29,554 nucleotides of DNA, from contig JBPOIF010000014.1 in the NCBI GenBank assembly GCA_052034745.1, forward strand, positions 1-29,554, written 5' to 3'. Shown here in pieces: positions 6,011 to 12,867 of this stretch (position 1 is the stretch's first letter; the number at the start of each line of letters is the position of its first letter). The notes under the pieces are model-generated. The model was not told where the DNA came from and ran no database searches. It was given only the letters and a program-made list of their open reading frames with translations. A program made the translations under genes and the position numbers. Origin of the DNA: UBA4124 sp052034745. GTDB taxonomy: Bacteria > Patescibacteriota > Minisyncoccia > Phycocordibacterales > UBA9973.

Positions 6011-8131
6011 TTAATACGTAAACAGCTTTTTGATCTCGTCGAAAGATCTGACCTGGTAGGTCGGGATGGGGTCGTAAGGACCCCTTTCTTTTTCAGAAAT
6101 AAGAATGGACTTCATTCCAAGCATCGCTGCAGGAGGAACGTCTTCGCCGATTTTATCACCGATGAAGAGGCACTCTTTCGGGTCAATCCTCATTTTTTCG
6201 ATTGCTCGCAGGAGTGGCTCAGGAGACGGCTTTCTTTCTGTCGTGTCATCACGCGTGATACATACAGAAAAGTAGACATCAATACCGTGAGTTTCGATAA
6301 TGCGATAAAAGGATTTTGATCCACGGGTCGTTACGATACCCATAAGGTATTCATGTTCGTGTAAATACCCGAGAAGTTCTTTTACCCCAGGTGCGAACTC
6401 GAGCAGGTGATCAAATGTGCCGCTTACAGCATTGTTCTTTTCCATGAACAATGTCTCGTCTATCTGGTTCTCACCGAAACGCCTGTTGTGTTCATTGATC
6501 ATCATCTGGCGCATCTCTCTGAAATCGCTTCGGTTTCCGAAACCCCTTACTTCATCATCGGTGAAGCCGCTTCCGAGTGCTTCATTTACCGATTTGAGAC
6601 GAGCAAAGAGTTCTTCTTTGTCGTTGAGTTGCAGCGTACCATCGAAATCGAACAGGACAGCCCGTATCCCTGAGAACGGGAAAAACATTCCCTTTTGCAG
6701 GCTAGGTTTTGAATTGAATAGGTAATAGTTCGCAACAACCTGTGCCTGTACTGCTGCATTGCCGGTGTATTCTTCCGGGGTCAGAGCAAGGAGTCTTTTT
6801 TGCATTTCTGTGTCAGGGATGTTTTCTTTGATGATCTCGCGTACCTGTTCCATGTTCAACTTCTTACCACGGGATGCTTCTTTGACTGCCATGTAGGCAC
6901 TTTCAGTACCACAGAGACGGCCGGCAATTTGTATTGCCTCGGTCATCACTTCTGGATGTTTTTCCAGTTCTTCCAGGGCGAATTCAGTGTTCGGCATGAT
7001 TGTTTTGAAGCCGATATTGATGTAGTTGATACCGATCAGGCTTTTACCAATCATTTCCCCATATGATCTCTCCCACGGATGGTCTGTGAGATCTCTCTCG
7101 TTCAGACTTAACACCAACCCTTTACTCGCGCTGTCGATGATCGCCACTGATTGTTCCAGGTATCCCTGACCTACTTCCCATGCCCAGGGATTGGTTTTTT
7201 GCGGCATTACCGAAGACCCTACCCTGGTATCACCTGGTGTGGTGAGCTGGTCGTAATGCCCTGTCATGATACCGATGCGAATATGTTCGCACAGGTCGAT
7301 CAAGATAAGGTTTATGAGGTTGATCTCATTCAGTACTCGCACAATCTCTATGTGGCTATTGCGCTGGTGTTCCAGTGTCTTATATGGGAAGCCGAAGCTT
7401 TCCACAAAAGATTTTGCAGTAGCTTCCATATTGAAAGAAGGCATGACTGCGGTCATCGCGTTGTGATTACCTACAGGGCCGGAGAACTTCGCAGACAGAT
7501 CAAGTGCCTGCATGTGGTGAAGGGTAGATACGATCTTGTCCAGAAAGTATGCGAACCTCTTTCCAACTGTTGTTGGAGTTGCCGGCATACCATGGGTGCG
7601 ACCCATCACAGGGGCATTTGATGATGAAAGAATAAGTCCTGCCAGCCATTCACTGGTGTACAGCAAATTCGGGAGCCATGCTTTGTTCACCGAGTCACGG
7701 AGCATCAGGTTCCAGGAGATGTTGTTCACGTCTTCTGATGTGGCCGGGAAATGCAGCAATTCGAGATACTCGTCGGGGATTTTCCCACGGAGTTCTTCGC
7801 GCAGGTATATCTCTACTGACTTGACGTCATGTTCGAGTGGTCCCAATCCTCTCCATCCAAAATGATCGAGGTCCGCGATGGCGTATACGTCAAACGCTTT
7901 TTCTTCAATCATTTTGTTGATCAACGCTGTCTCGCTTTCGGACAACGGTTTCTTGCCGAGGGCACCGATCATGTGGAGGAGAAGTCTGAGTTCCACTTCA
8001 CAGCGATACTTGTACAGTGCCGCTTCTGAGGTGATGCCGCGTAACGGCGCGGTGAAGAGAGCCTCTCTGCCATCAGTAGGGCTAATATTGAAAAGCCCCT
8101 GATGGTACAGTTCTTGATTGTTTTGTTGCAT
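6011..8131 (-). CDS. purB: Adenylosuccinate lyase fused to a HAD-family phosphatase
   Basis: A 706-aa two-domain protein. Residues 1-475 are a PurB-type lyase, which releases fumarate from adenylosuccinate (giving AMP) and from SAICAR. The start SPTDGREALFTAPLRG is of the E. coli PurB type; HDVKSVE with H101, GRTHG with H180, GNHNA at 221-225 and the fumarase/lyase signature GSSVMPQKTNP at 305-315 with the catalytic Ser are all present. Residues 488-706 form a HAD hydrolase: nucleophile motif DFDGT at 495-499, TTRG at 601-604, Lys634 and GDKIGED at 658-664, with a helical cap between, as in phosphoglycolate-phosphatase-like enzymes. Usual PurB length is about 430-480 aa, so the HAD part is an addition. 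It is transcribed alone, with its own terminator. Confidence 0.92.
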   Translation of the reverse strand: MQQNNQELYHQGLFNISPTDGREALFTAPLRGITSEAALYKYRCEVELRLLLHMIGALGKKPLSESETALINKMIEEKAFDVYAIADLDHFGWRGLGPLEHDVKSVEIYLREELRGKIPDEYLELLHFPATSEDVNNISWNLMLRDSVNKAWLPNLLYTSEWLAGLILSSSNAPVMGRTHGMPATPTTVGKRFAYFLDKIVSTLHHMQALDLSAKFSGPVGNHNAMTAVMPSFNMEATAKSFVESFGFPYKTLEHQRNSHIEIVRVLNEINLINLILIDLCEHIRIGIMTGHYDQLTTPGDTRVGSSVMPQKTNPWAWEVGQGYLEQSVAIIDSASKGLVLSLNERDLTDHPWERSYGEMIGKSLIGINYINIGFKTIMPNTEFALEELEKHPEVMTEAIQIAGRLCGTESAYMAVKEASRGKKLNMEQVREIIKENIPDTEMQKRLLALTPEEYTGNAAVQAQVVANYYLFNSKPSLQKGMFFPFSGIRAVLFDFDGTLQLNDKEELFARLKSVNEALGSGFTDDEVRGFGNRSDFREMRQMMINEHNRRFGENQIDETLFMEKNNAVSGTFDHLLEFAPGVKELLGYLHEHEYLMGIVTTRGSKSFYRIIETHGIDVYFSVCITRDDTTERKPSPEPLLRAIEKMRIDPKECLFIGDKIGEDVPPAAMLGMKSILISEKERGPYDPIPTYQVRSFDEIKKLFTY

Positions 8132-8223
8132 AGTTTACTTTTTAAAAGGTTTTGAATGAGCGTTATTTTGTCGTTACCTTACAACACAAAGAGGGGAAAG
8201 TACAGAGTGTAACCTTTTGGTGG

Positions 8224-8229
8224 TACACT
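8224..8229 (+). promoter_or_regulatory. Extended -10 TGG-TACACT before the sigma-factor gene
   Basis: Located 23 bases before the ATG at 8253, giving a leader of about 17 bases with a weak GAGAAG ribosome-binding site. Confidence 0.4.
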
Positions 8230-8252
8230 GCCATTATTACTAGAGAAGCTGT

Positions 8253-8792
8253 ATGACATCTTTGGGAGATTTACAATCATTGTTTCTCTCTGCACAAGCG
8301 GGAGACCGTGAGGCATTTCGTGTGCTTTATCTGAAACTGTCGCCATTGGTCTTTCGGTTCATCCGACCCAGGGCGCGCAGTCGAGAGGAAGCGCTCGATG
8401 TACTCCAGGAGGTGTTTATTGAATTTTGGAAAGGACTCGCAGGCTTTCGGTACGAGAGTGATCGCGCGCTTATGGCGCTCTTGTACCGCATCGCCATTCG
8501 TCGGCTCTTTCGTTTCTTTCGCCAGTGGAAAAGCGAGAGCTCTCTCGAGCAATTCGAAGACGTTCTTATTGATGAATCTTCATCAGTAGAAGGGCGTTCT
8601 GACATGCACGATGTTGCTCGAGCACTTGCGAAAGTTTCGATGAGCGACCGAGCGATCATCACTCTTCGAGCAGTCGAAGGGAGGCCTTTTGCCGAAATTA
8701 GCCAGCTTCTTCAGCAATCAGAAAACGCACTCAAAGTGAGGTACCATCGAGCCCTCATTCGATTGCGAAAGAAACTCACCTATGACGCATAA
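8253..8792 (+). CDS. RNA polymerase sigma factor, sigma-70 ECF-like
   Basis: A 179-aa sigma factor with only regions 2 and 4. Region 2 spans about residues 10-90: FRFIRPRARSREEALDVLQEVFIEFWKGL is the core-binding/-10 recognition segment. Region 4 spans about 125-176: LAKVSMSDRAIITLRAVEGRPFAEISQLLQQSENALKVRYHRALIRLRKKL, a helix-turn-helix for the -35. Length matches ECF factors. Its last 11 bases overlap the start of the membrane-anchored DUF5667 gene, so the two are translationally coupled, as sigma/anti-sigma pairs often are. The promoter it recognises is unknown. Confidence 0.9.
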   Translation: MTSLGDLQSLFLSAQAGDREAFRVLYLKLSPLVFRFIRPRARSREEALDVLQEVFIEFWKGLAGFRYESDRALMALLYRIAIRRLFRFFRQWKSESSLEQFEDVLIDESSSVEGRSDMHDVARALAKVSMSDRAIITLRAVEGRPFAEISQLLQQSENALKVRYHRALIRLRKKLTYDA

Positions 8793-10188
8793 CGACCACG
8801 ACATTGAAACAGTACTTGCGCAGACTTCATTTCGAGAGCTCTCAAATGAGGAGTCAGCGTGCGTCTGGGACCGTGTCGCTGGTGCGCAGCAACAGGGATT
8901 TATTAGTCATTTTATTTCAAAACCAATGCTTACATCATTACTTATCGCACTTGCAATATCACTCGGTGTCGGAGGGACTGTCGTGACTGCTGACAACGCA
9001 GTTCCGGGAGATACGCTCTTTGGCGTTGACCGCGCTGTTGAAAACTTGCGCATCAATCTTGCCGCAAAAGAAAAGAAAGACGAACTCCGCATCAGATTTG
9101 CAGATGAGCGAGTACAGGAGATCAACACAATCGCTTCAACGAGCACAACGACTTCGGTTACAGCTCCTGCAAGCGAGCTTGTTACCGAGACAACCGTCTC
9201 TGGTATCGAGGCAGATGTCTTTACCAACGAAACACTCATCAAGATAGAGTACAGTAGCAAACACTTTGTCTTTACAAGCGATGCAAAGACCAAGGAGGCG
9301 GTCGTTGATGCGGTGATCGCTGCATTTCCAAAACTTTCAAAAACATTTGTGGAAGCAAAAATCGATTTTCAAATCGAAGATCGAGCAAGTCGCGCTTCTG
9401 ACAAGGACCTTCGCGAAGATGACTTTTCATCAGAAGATCGTGTAAAGGTGACGACAGGGCTCAATACAGCACTTGCACTTCTCCAAGGTGTTTCGACAAC
9501 ACTCTCTGGTGATGAGGCCGTTCGTTTGAAAGTAATCACTGATCGACTCAATGCATATCTTGCAGACGAATCATTGGATGATAATGACGGAGAGGTTCGC
9601 ATCAAAGAAGATGACAGCAAGACTCGTGTCGAACTTCGCACCGAAGACGGACGTGTTCGTGTAGAGGTTAAAAATGGTGAGCTTCGTATCAAAACTGATG
9701 ATAACGATGACAACAATGGGTGGGACAAATCTGATGACAGCGATGATGACTCTTCTGATGATGACAAGTCTGACGATAAGAATTCTCTCAAAAAGACAGT
9801 ACAGGTTTCTGCCGGAACTGTTTGGGGGCTCGAAGTAGAAGCTGATGTCTTTACCAACGAGACAGTGGTAAAGGTAGAAATCAATAACATAAAGAATACC
9901 TTTACCACGTCTGCAAAAACAAAAGCAGAAATAGTGGCGGCCGTTGTTGCAAAGTATCCAGTGCTTACCAGCGCAAAAGTAGAAGCGGTGCTCGATCTTC
10001 AGATTGAAGACCGTGCCTCGACGCTCACTGATATTATCGGAGGTGTTTCAGGAAGAAGTAGTGATGATTCTGACGACTCAGATGATGACAGTAATGATGA
10101 TTCAGATGAGGATGAAGATTCTGATGATGAAGACAATGATGATAACTCTGGCAAAGGAAAAGGAGGGGATGATAAGGATGATAACTAA
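8782..10188 (+). CDS. Membrane-anchored DUF5667 protein with duplicated domain; candidate anti-sigma factor
   Basis: A 468-aa protein coupled to the sigma gene. Residues 1-45 are a short cytoplasmic part where sigma binding would have to occur; 48-68 is one membrane span. Residues 72-118 match DUF5667 (NAVPGDTLFGVDRAVENLR...DERVQEI). Outside follow two copies of a roughly 67-residue domain (141-207 and 351-417; 35 of 67 residues identical by eye, sharing EADVFTNET and QIEDRAS). Between them lie a helical part (220-262), a strand-rich R/E segment (270-305) and an Asp/Ser-rich stretch (306-333); a second acidic tail fills 426-468. The acidic runs could bind cations or act as cell-surface spacers. 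The anti-sigma role is inferred from context only. Confidence 0.8.
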   Translation: MTHNDHDIETVLAQTSFRELSNEESACVWDRVAGAQQQGFISHFISKPMLTSLLIALAISLGVGGTVVTADNAVPGDTLFGVDRAVENLRINLAAKEKKDELRIRFADERVQEINTIASTSTTTSVTAPASELVTETTVSGIEADVFTNETLIKIEYSSKHFVFTSDAKTKEAVVDAVIAAFPKLSKTFVEAKIDFQIEDRASRASDKDLREDDFSSEDRVKVTTGLNTALALLQGVSTTLSGDEAVRLKVITDRLNAYLADESLDDNDGEVRIKEDDSKTRVELRTEDGRVRVEVKNGELRIKTDDNDDNNGWDKSDDSDDDSSDDDKSDDKNSLKKTVQVSAGTVWGLEVEADVFTNETVVKVEINNIKNTFTTSAKTKAEIVAAVVAKYPVLTSAKVEAVLDLQIEDRASTLTDIIGGVSGRSSDDSDDSDDDSNDDSDEDEDSDDEDNDDNSGKGKGGDDKDDN

Positions 10189-10207
10189 CATATCCTAATC
10201 ACACTAC

Positions 10208-10239
10208 AAAAAAGCACCGAGGAGACTCGGTGCTTTTTT
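10208..10239 (+). terminator. Terminator of the sigma/DUF5667 operon
   Basis: A perfect hairpin (AAAGCACCGAG / CTCGGTGCTTT, loop GAGA) followed by a T-run. Confidence 0.9.
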
Positions 10240-10254
10240 GTTGGGCAAGAGAAT

Positions 10255-10282
10255 TTGACTGAGTACTTTTGTGTTGTAGAAT
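10255..10282 (+). promoter_or_regulatory. Promoter TTGACT-16-TAGAAT
   Basis: -35 at 10255-10260, -10 at 10277-10282, predicted start near 10289. It opens a gene-free stretch that ends in a strong terminator. Confidence 0.6.
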
Positions 10283-10288
10283 GTTTTT

Positions 10289-10642
10289 GACTCTTGCACA
10301 AAAATTGAGCGGGGAGTATATTGTTAATCCCATCGCATGCAAATGCTTTTGGGAACCGCTTGGAGAGCTTACATCTCTTCACAGCAAAGTCACGTATTAG
10401 GACAGGTCCTGTTATAAGACTTAAAAATCTTACAACTGAGTACCATTTACTTTTACTGACTCAGCCTTTCGGTCCTTCGTAGACGCTCGAAATTACTTTC
10501 CTTAAACCAGATCTCCTCAAAAAAGAAATGGTCGAAATTAGTTTCAGCGCTACGAAACCAAAGCTGAATGTTCTTTTCCCAACGACCCAAGTGGATTCGT
10601 TGAATATATAAAAAGCCTTTCTTCGGAAAGGCTTTCTTTTTT
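10289..10642 (+). ncRNA. Candidate structured non-coding RNA, about 350 nt
   Basis: This fills the 510-base gap between the DUF5667 gene and tRNA-Ala. It has a promoter and a UUCG-loop terminator but no credible long ORF. Visible pairings: TCCCA/TGGGA enclosing GCAT-GCAA-ATGC, a GNRA-type tetraloop (about 10328-10352); CTGAGT with ACTCAG (near 10437-10464); TTCGTAG with CTACGAA across about 75 bases (10476-10556); TTCAGC with GCTGAA (10542-10568). TCGAAATTA occurs twice (near 10488 and 10532). No conserved core of RNase P RNA, tmRNA, SRP RNA or 6S RNA was found. A 39-codon frame starting at 10281 overlaps the -10 and looks non-coding. The RNA call rests on promoter, terminator and pairing only. 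Confidence 0.5.
10610..10642 (+). terminator. Terminator with UUCG tetraloop
   Basis: A perfect 10-bp stem (10612-10621 with 10626-10635), loop TTCG, followed by a C-interrupted T-run. Confidence 0.88.
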
Positions 10643-10651
10643 GTGGGAGAA

Positions 10652-10679
10652 TTGCAAAAAATAATATTTGCAGTACAAT
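10652..10679 (+). promoter_or_regulatory. Promoter TTGCAA-16-TACAAT of tRNA-Ala
   Basis: -35 at 10652-10657, -10 at 10674-10679; the tRNA begins 20 bases downstream. The spacer contains the palindromic pair TGCAAA/TTTGCA. Confidence 0.65.
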
Positions 10680-10698
10680 ATCCCCACACCCATTATAT

Positions 10699-10771
10699 GG
10701 GCCCATAGCTCAGCTGGTAGAGCAGTGCTTTTGCAAAGCAAAGGTCAGGAGTTCGAATCTCCTTGGGTCCA
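10699..10771 (+). tRNA. tRNA-Ala (anticodon TGC)
   Basis: A full 73-base cloverleaf. The acceptor GGGCCCA pairs with TGGGTCC and includes the G3-U70 pair that marks alanine tRNAs; D-stem GCTC/GAGC; anticodon loop TTTGCAA with TGC; T-arm AGGAG-TTCGAAT-CTCCT; discriminator A. The first anticodon-stem pair is a mismatch (G-A). CCA is not encoded. Confidence 0.95.
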
Positions 10772-10777
10772 CAAGAC

Positions 10778-10806
10778 AAAAAATCCCCAATGCTGGGGAT
10801 TTTTTG
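10778..10806 (+). terminator. Terminator of tRNA-Ala
   Basis: AAAAATCCCCA / TGGGGATTTTT hairpin, perfect stem, short loop, seven bases after the tRNA. Confidence 0.88.
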
Positions 10807-10853
10807 CTACGGTTTTTGCACGGTGGTCTTTTTGTTTTTCTTCATTTTCACCT

Positions 10854-10859
10854 TATACT
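10854..10859 (+). promoter_or_regulatory. -10 TATACT, leaderless type
   Basis: Ends eight bases before the ATG at 10868. Confidence 0.5.
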
Positions 10860-10867
10860 GTCTTGAT

Positions 10868-11086
10868 ATGCACCGAGAACACCGACGACGATCAATCGCA
10901 AAAGCAGTGACTTACCGTATCATCTCTATCATGTTTGATACGGTGGTTGCCTATGCTATCACACAGAGCGCACAAAAGACGCTGATATTTATCCTCATTT
11001 CAAATGCTATCAGTATCATCATGTACTTTGTCCATGAACGATTCTGGAACCGCGTATCGTGGGGGCGTCATATCATAGAGTCATAG
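10868..11086 (+). CDS. DUF2061 family small membrane protein
   Basis: A 72-aa protein matching DUF2061: a basic start (HREHRRRSIAKAVTYRI), two hydrophobic spans (about residues 19-33 and 39-55) and the characteristic ending FVHERFWNRVSWG. Function unknown; members are found alone or fused to sulfate-assimilation genes in other bacteria. The ATG at 10868 is preferred to an upstream in-frame start at 10763 inside tRNA-Ala, because the -10 sits eight bases before it and the family begins here. Confidence 0.82.
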   Translation: MHREHRRRSIAKAVTYRIISIMFDTVVAYAITQSAQKTLIFILISNAISIIMYFVHERFWNRVSWGRHIIES

Positions 11087-11089
11087 GGT

Positions 11090-11118
11090 TTGACTTTTTT
11101 GGTTGTGGTCGGCAAAAT
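11090..11118 (+). promoter_or_regulatory. Promoter TTGACT-17-CAAAAT
   Basis: -35 at 11090-11095, -10 at 11113-11118, upstream of the exported 195-aa protein. The leader CCAAACCACTACCA lacks a Shine-Dalgarno. Confidence 0.45.
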
Positions 11119-11141
11119 GCCTTGAAACCAAACCACTACCA

Positions 11142-11729
11142 ATGAAAAAAACAGTTCTTTTATTTTTCCTAGCTATTCCACTATTTGGAAATGCTCAACG
11201 CACTATTCAAAAACGTTTGAAAGGGGAGGTCGAGCTTACACAAGCTATCATGAAAGAGTGTCGGTACACTTCTCTTTCCGACTCGATTCATATCCTTGAG
11301 ACCGTGCAACTTGTTCACCGGATGTACAACATACGGAGAGTTCGATTTGTTCACAATGGAACAGGCTCGAGCCACTTCGTATGGCCCAGCAGGACGATGC
11401 ACCTCTTCGTCTCTGATTCGTTCTGTATATCAGATCTCTGGATGGGGGAGCTTCCGCATGCAAAGCAGTTCACTGATGCACCGCTTTGGCATGGCCGTCT
11501 CGCAGTCAAAGGGTTCTTCCAGGCTTTTTTTGAAGGATTTTTTCTTAAGAAGAAAGAGCGAAAAGAGGTGCAGGCACTCATTGCTCGTGGGTGTCCTCGT
11601 ATGGTTGCATGGTATTGGGTATCCTATCGCAGACAATATAGTCGCAAAGGATCGCTTGAGTACCAAGCACACAAGATTGAAGAACCCATGATTACCCCCG
11701 GTGTTTCTTTTCTACTTCTTGCACGTTGA
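11142..11729 (+). CDS. Exported hypothetical protein, 195 aa
   Basis: No family was recognised. It has a clear signal peptide, MKKTVLLFFLAIPLFGNAQ, with cleavage expected after NAQ. The mature protein is basic and carries three Cys (CRYTSL, FCISDL, GCPRM) and a hydrophobic aromatic run before a K/R-rich segment (GFFQAFFEGFFLKKKERKE, near residues 129-147) that could be a membrane-interacting helix. The ATG at 11142 is preferred over a TTG at 11103 because it starts the signal peptide. It is a one-gene unit with promoter and strong terminator. The signal peptide resembles those of the amidase and the 180-aa exported protein. Confidence 0.7.
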   Translation: MKKTVLLFFLAIPLFGNAQRTIQKRLKGEVELTQAIMKECRYTSLSDSIHILETVQLVHRMYNIRRVRFVHNGTGSSHFVWPSRTMHLFVSDSFCISDLWMGELPHAKQFTDAPLWHGRLAVKGFFQAFFEGFFLKKKERKEVQALIARGCPRMVAWYWVSYRRQYSRKGSLEYQAHKIEEPMITPGVSFLLLAR

Positions 11730-11731
11730 GC

Positions 11732-11770
11732 AAACGCTGACACATCTCTGATGAGTCAGCGTTTTTTTTT
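11732..11770 (+). terminator. Terminator of the 195-aa exported protein gene
   Basis: A perfect 10-bp stem (11732-11741 with 11755-11764), a small inner CATC/GATG stem, then ten T. Confidence 0.9.
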
Positions 11771-11772
11771 GT

Positions 11773-11778
11773 TAGACT
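11773..11778 (+). promoter_or_regulatory. -10 TAGACT, leaderless type, of the alkyltransferase-like gene
   Basis: Ends six bases before the ATG at 11785, the same spacing as other leaderless starts here. That ATG is the first base set of a 5-bp direct repeat flanking the inserted palindrome. Confidence 0.45.
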
Positions 11779-11784
11779 ATGTGG

Positions 11785-12126
11785 ATGAATCCCGTTAGAA
11801 ATAGCCACGCCAGTGGTCCGAAAAGGACTCATGCTAAAAGCATGAGCGTGACTTCTAACGGGATGAAACATCATTCGTTTGCTGACCAGATCCGAGCTGT
11901 TGTTCGTGCGATTCCAAAAGGGGAGACGATGAGTTACGGCGCCGTCGCTCAAAAAGCAGGATATCCTGGAGCTGCTCGTGCGGTGGGTACGGTCATGGCA
12001 AACAATTTTGATGAGACGGTACCTTGTCATAGAGTTATCTGTGCAGACGGCAGTATTGGCAGCTACAACAGAGGAGGCACGCGTGCAAAGCAGGCCTTGC
12101 TTCGAAGCGAAGGTGCTATACTCTAA
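11785..12126 (+). CDS. MGMT/Ogt-like methyltransferase domain protein with inserted N-terminal extension
   Basis: The core (87 aa from the ATG at 11863) is the C-terminal DNA-binding and catalytic domain of O6-alkylguanine-DNA alkyltransferases. It shows MSYGAVAQKAGYPGAARAVGTVM (helix-turn-helix with the conserved Arg) and VPCHRVI, with the acceptor Cys at core residue 55, then GSIGSYNRGG. The Cys means it is not the Trp-type ATL protein. The usual N-terminal domain is absent, as in small Ogt-like proteins. The 26 residues before the core (beginning NPVRNSHASG) are encoded by a palindromic element inserted at the original start. The insertion is 78 bp and keeps the frame, so translation can start at 11785 or 11863. 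It repairs alkylated DNA or signals such lesions. Confidence 0.82.
   Translation: MNPVRNSHASGPKRTHAKSMSVTSNGMKHHSFADQIRAVVRAIPKGETMSYGAVAQKAGYPGAARAVGTVMANNFDETVPCHRVICADGSIGSYNRGGTRAKQALLRSEGAIL
11789..11864. mobile_element. Cloverleaf-like palindromic insertion (REP/MITE-like), flanked by ATGAA repeats
   Basis: The outer 12-bp perfect inverted repeat ATCCCGTTAGAA / TTCTAACGGGAT (11789-11800, 11853-11864) encloses CACGC/GCGTG (11806-11810, 11846-11850) and two hairpins: 11816-11828 (GTCC/GGAC) and 11829-11845 (TCATGC/GCATGA). The 5-bp direct repeat ATGAA occurs at 11785-11789 and 11863-11867, consistent with target duplication. Removing one repeat plus the element restores a gene whose ATG is six bases after the -10. 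No transposase is in the window, so it would be mobilised in trans. Confidence 0.65.
12117..12122 (+). promoter_or_regulatory. Extended -10 TGC-TATACT, leaderless type
   Basis: Ends nine bases before the ATG at 12132 and overlaps the last codons of the preceding gene. Confidence 0.55.
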
Positions 12127-12131
12127 TTTAT

Positions 12132-12863
12132 ATGAATCCTCAACAAAAATTACATCCTTTGGTATGGCTCGGTATTGTGCTCGGCGGTAGCTTTCTTGTC
12201 GCGACACTTCTTGGTGCGTTTACGGTATTTCGTATTCGTGCGCAGAGTGACATCGTCTCAGTTACTGGTTCTGCAAAGATGCAGGTGACCTCTGACCAAG
12301 CAAAATGGTCCACACAGATCAGTCGTGCTGTACGCGAAAGTGGTCTCAAGGGTGGGTATGATCAACTTGCCCGCGATCTTGAGGTTGCAAAAACATTTCT
12401 CAAAGAACAAGGAATCGAACCTACAGAGATGACCATCAGTCCTATCAACATGTACGAAGTCTACGAGCAAAATCAACCCGTCGACAAGCGCTACACGCTC
12501 TCACAGACAATCACGGTGCAATCAAGTGACGTCGCAAAAATCACCCGCGCTTCAAATGCAATCGGATCGGTGATTGGACGAGGAGTTATCTTTAACTCGC
12601 TCTCACTCGAGTATTACTACTCCAAGCTTCCTGAGTCTCGTATCGCGCTCTTGTCTCAAGCAATCGATGATGCAAAAGCTCGTGCAAAAGAGCTCGCAAA
12701 AAATTCGGGCAACACGATCGGCAAGCTCAAGAGCGCTTCAAGTGGAGTGGTGCAAGTCCAGTCATTGAACTCGACCGATATCTCTGACTATGGCATGTAC
12801 GACACTTCTCAAATCGAAAAGCAGATTACGGTGACCGTAAAGGCAGCATTTACTCTTCGATAA
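12132..12863 (+). CDS. SIMPL-domain (DUF541) membrane-anchored protein
   Basis: A 243-aa protein: N-terminal anchor at about residues 12-34 (WLGIVLGGSFLVATLLGAFTVF), then an extracytoplasmic SIMPL domain. The domain starts at SDIVSVTGSAKMQVTSDQAKW, runs through the helix LARDLEVAKTFLKEQGI, the TLSQTITVQSSD strand, and the ...DDAKARAKELAKNSGNTIGKLKSAS block, and ends QIEKQITVTVKAAFTL. These are the usual landmarks of the family (COG2859/COG2968), whose biochemical role is unclear. It starts a probable operon with the next gene, four bases downstream. Confidence 0.88.
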   Translation: MNPQQKLHPLVWLGIVLGGSFLVATLLGAFTVFRIRAQSDIVSVTGSAKMQVTSDQAKWSTQISRAVRESGLKGGYDQLARDLEVAKTFLKEQGIEPTEMTISPINMYEVYEQNQPVDKRYTLSQTITVQSSDVAKITRASNAIGSVIGRGVIFNSLSLEYYYSKLPESRIALLSQAIDDAKARAKELAKNSGNTIGKLKSASSGVVQVQSLNSTDISDYGMYDTSQIEKQITVTVKAAFTLR

Positions 12864-12867
12864 TCAT

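Noticed and set aside
9369..9908. 179-codon antisense frame opposite the DUF5667 gene
   Set aside because: Its Ser-rich product is the mirror of the Asp/Glu-rich coding strand; it is a composition shadow.
9700..10180. Possible tandem DNA repeat in the GAT/TCT-rich stretches
   Set aside because: The repetition is at protein level (Asp/Ser runs) with variable codons, not a DNA satellite.
10289..10642. RNase P RNA, tmRNA, SRP RNA or 6S RNA
   Set aside because: None of their conserved core sequences could be found; the RNA is reported only as a candidate.
10453..10689. Open frames of 78, 81 and 63 codons on the minus strand between the DUF5667 gene and tRNA-Ala
   Set aside because: Three overlapping frames are open at once, composition is atypical, they run through the terminator hairpin and tRNA promoter, and no start signal is seen. 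The plus-strand RNA explanation fits better.
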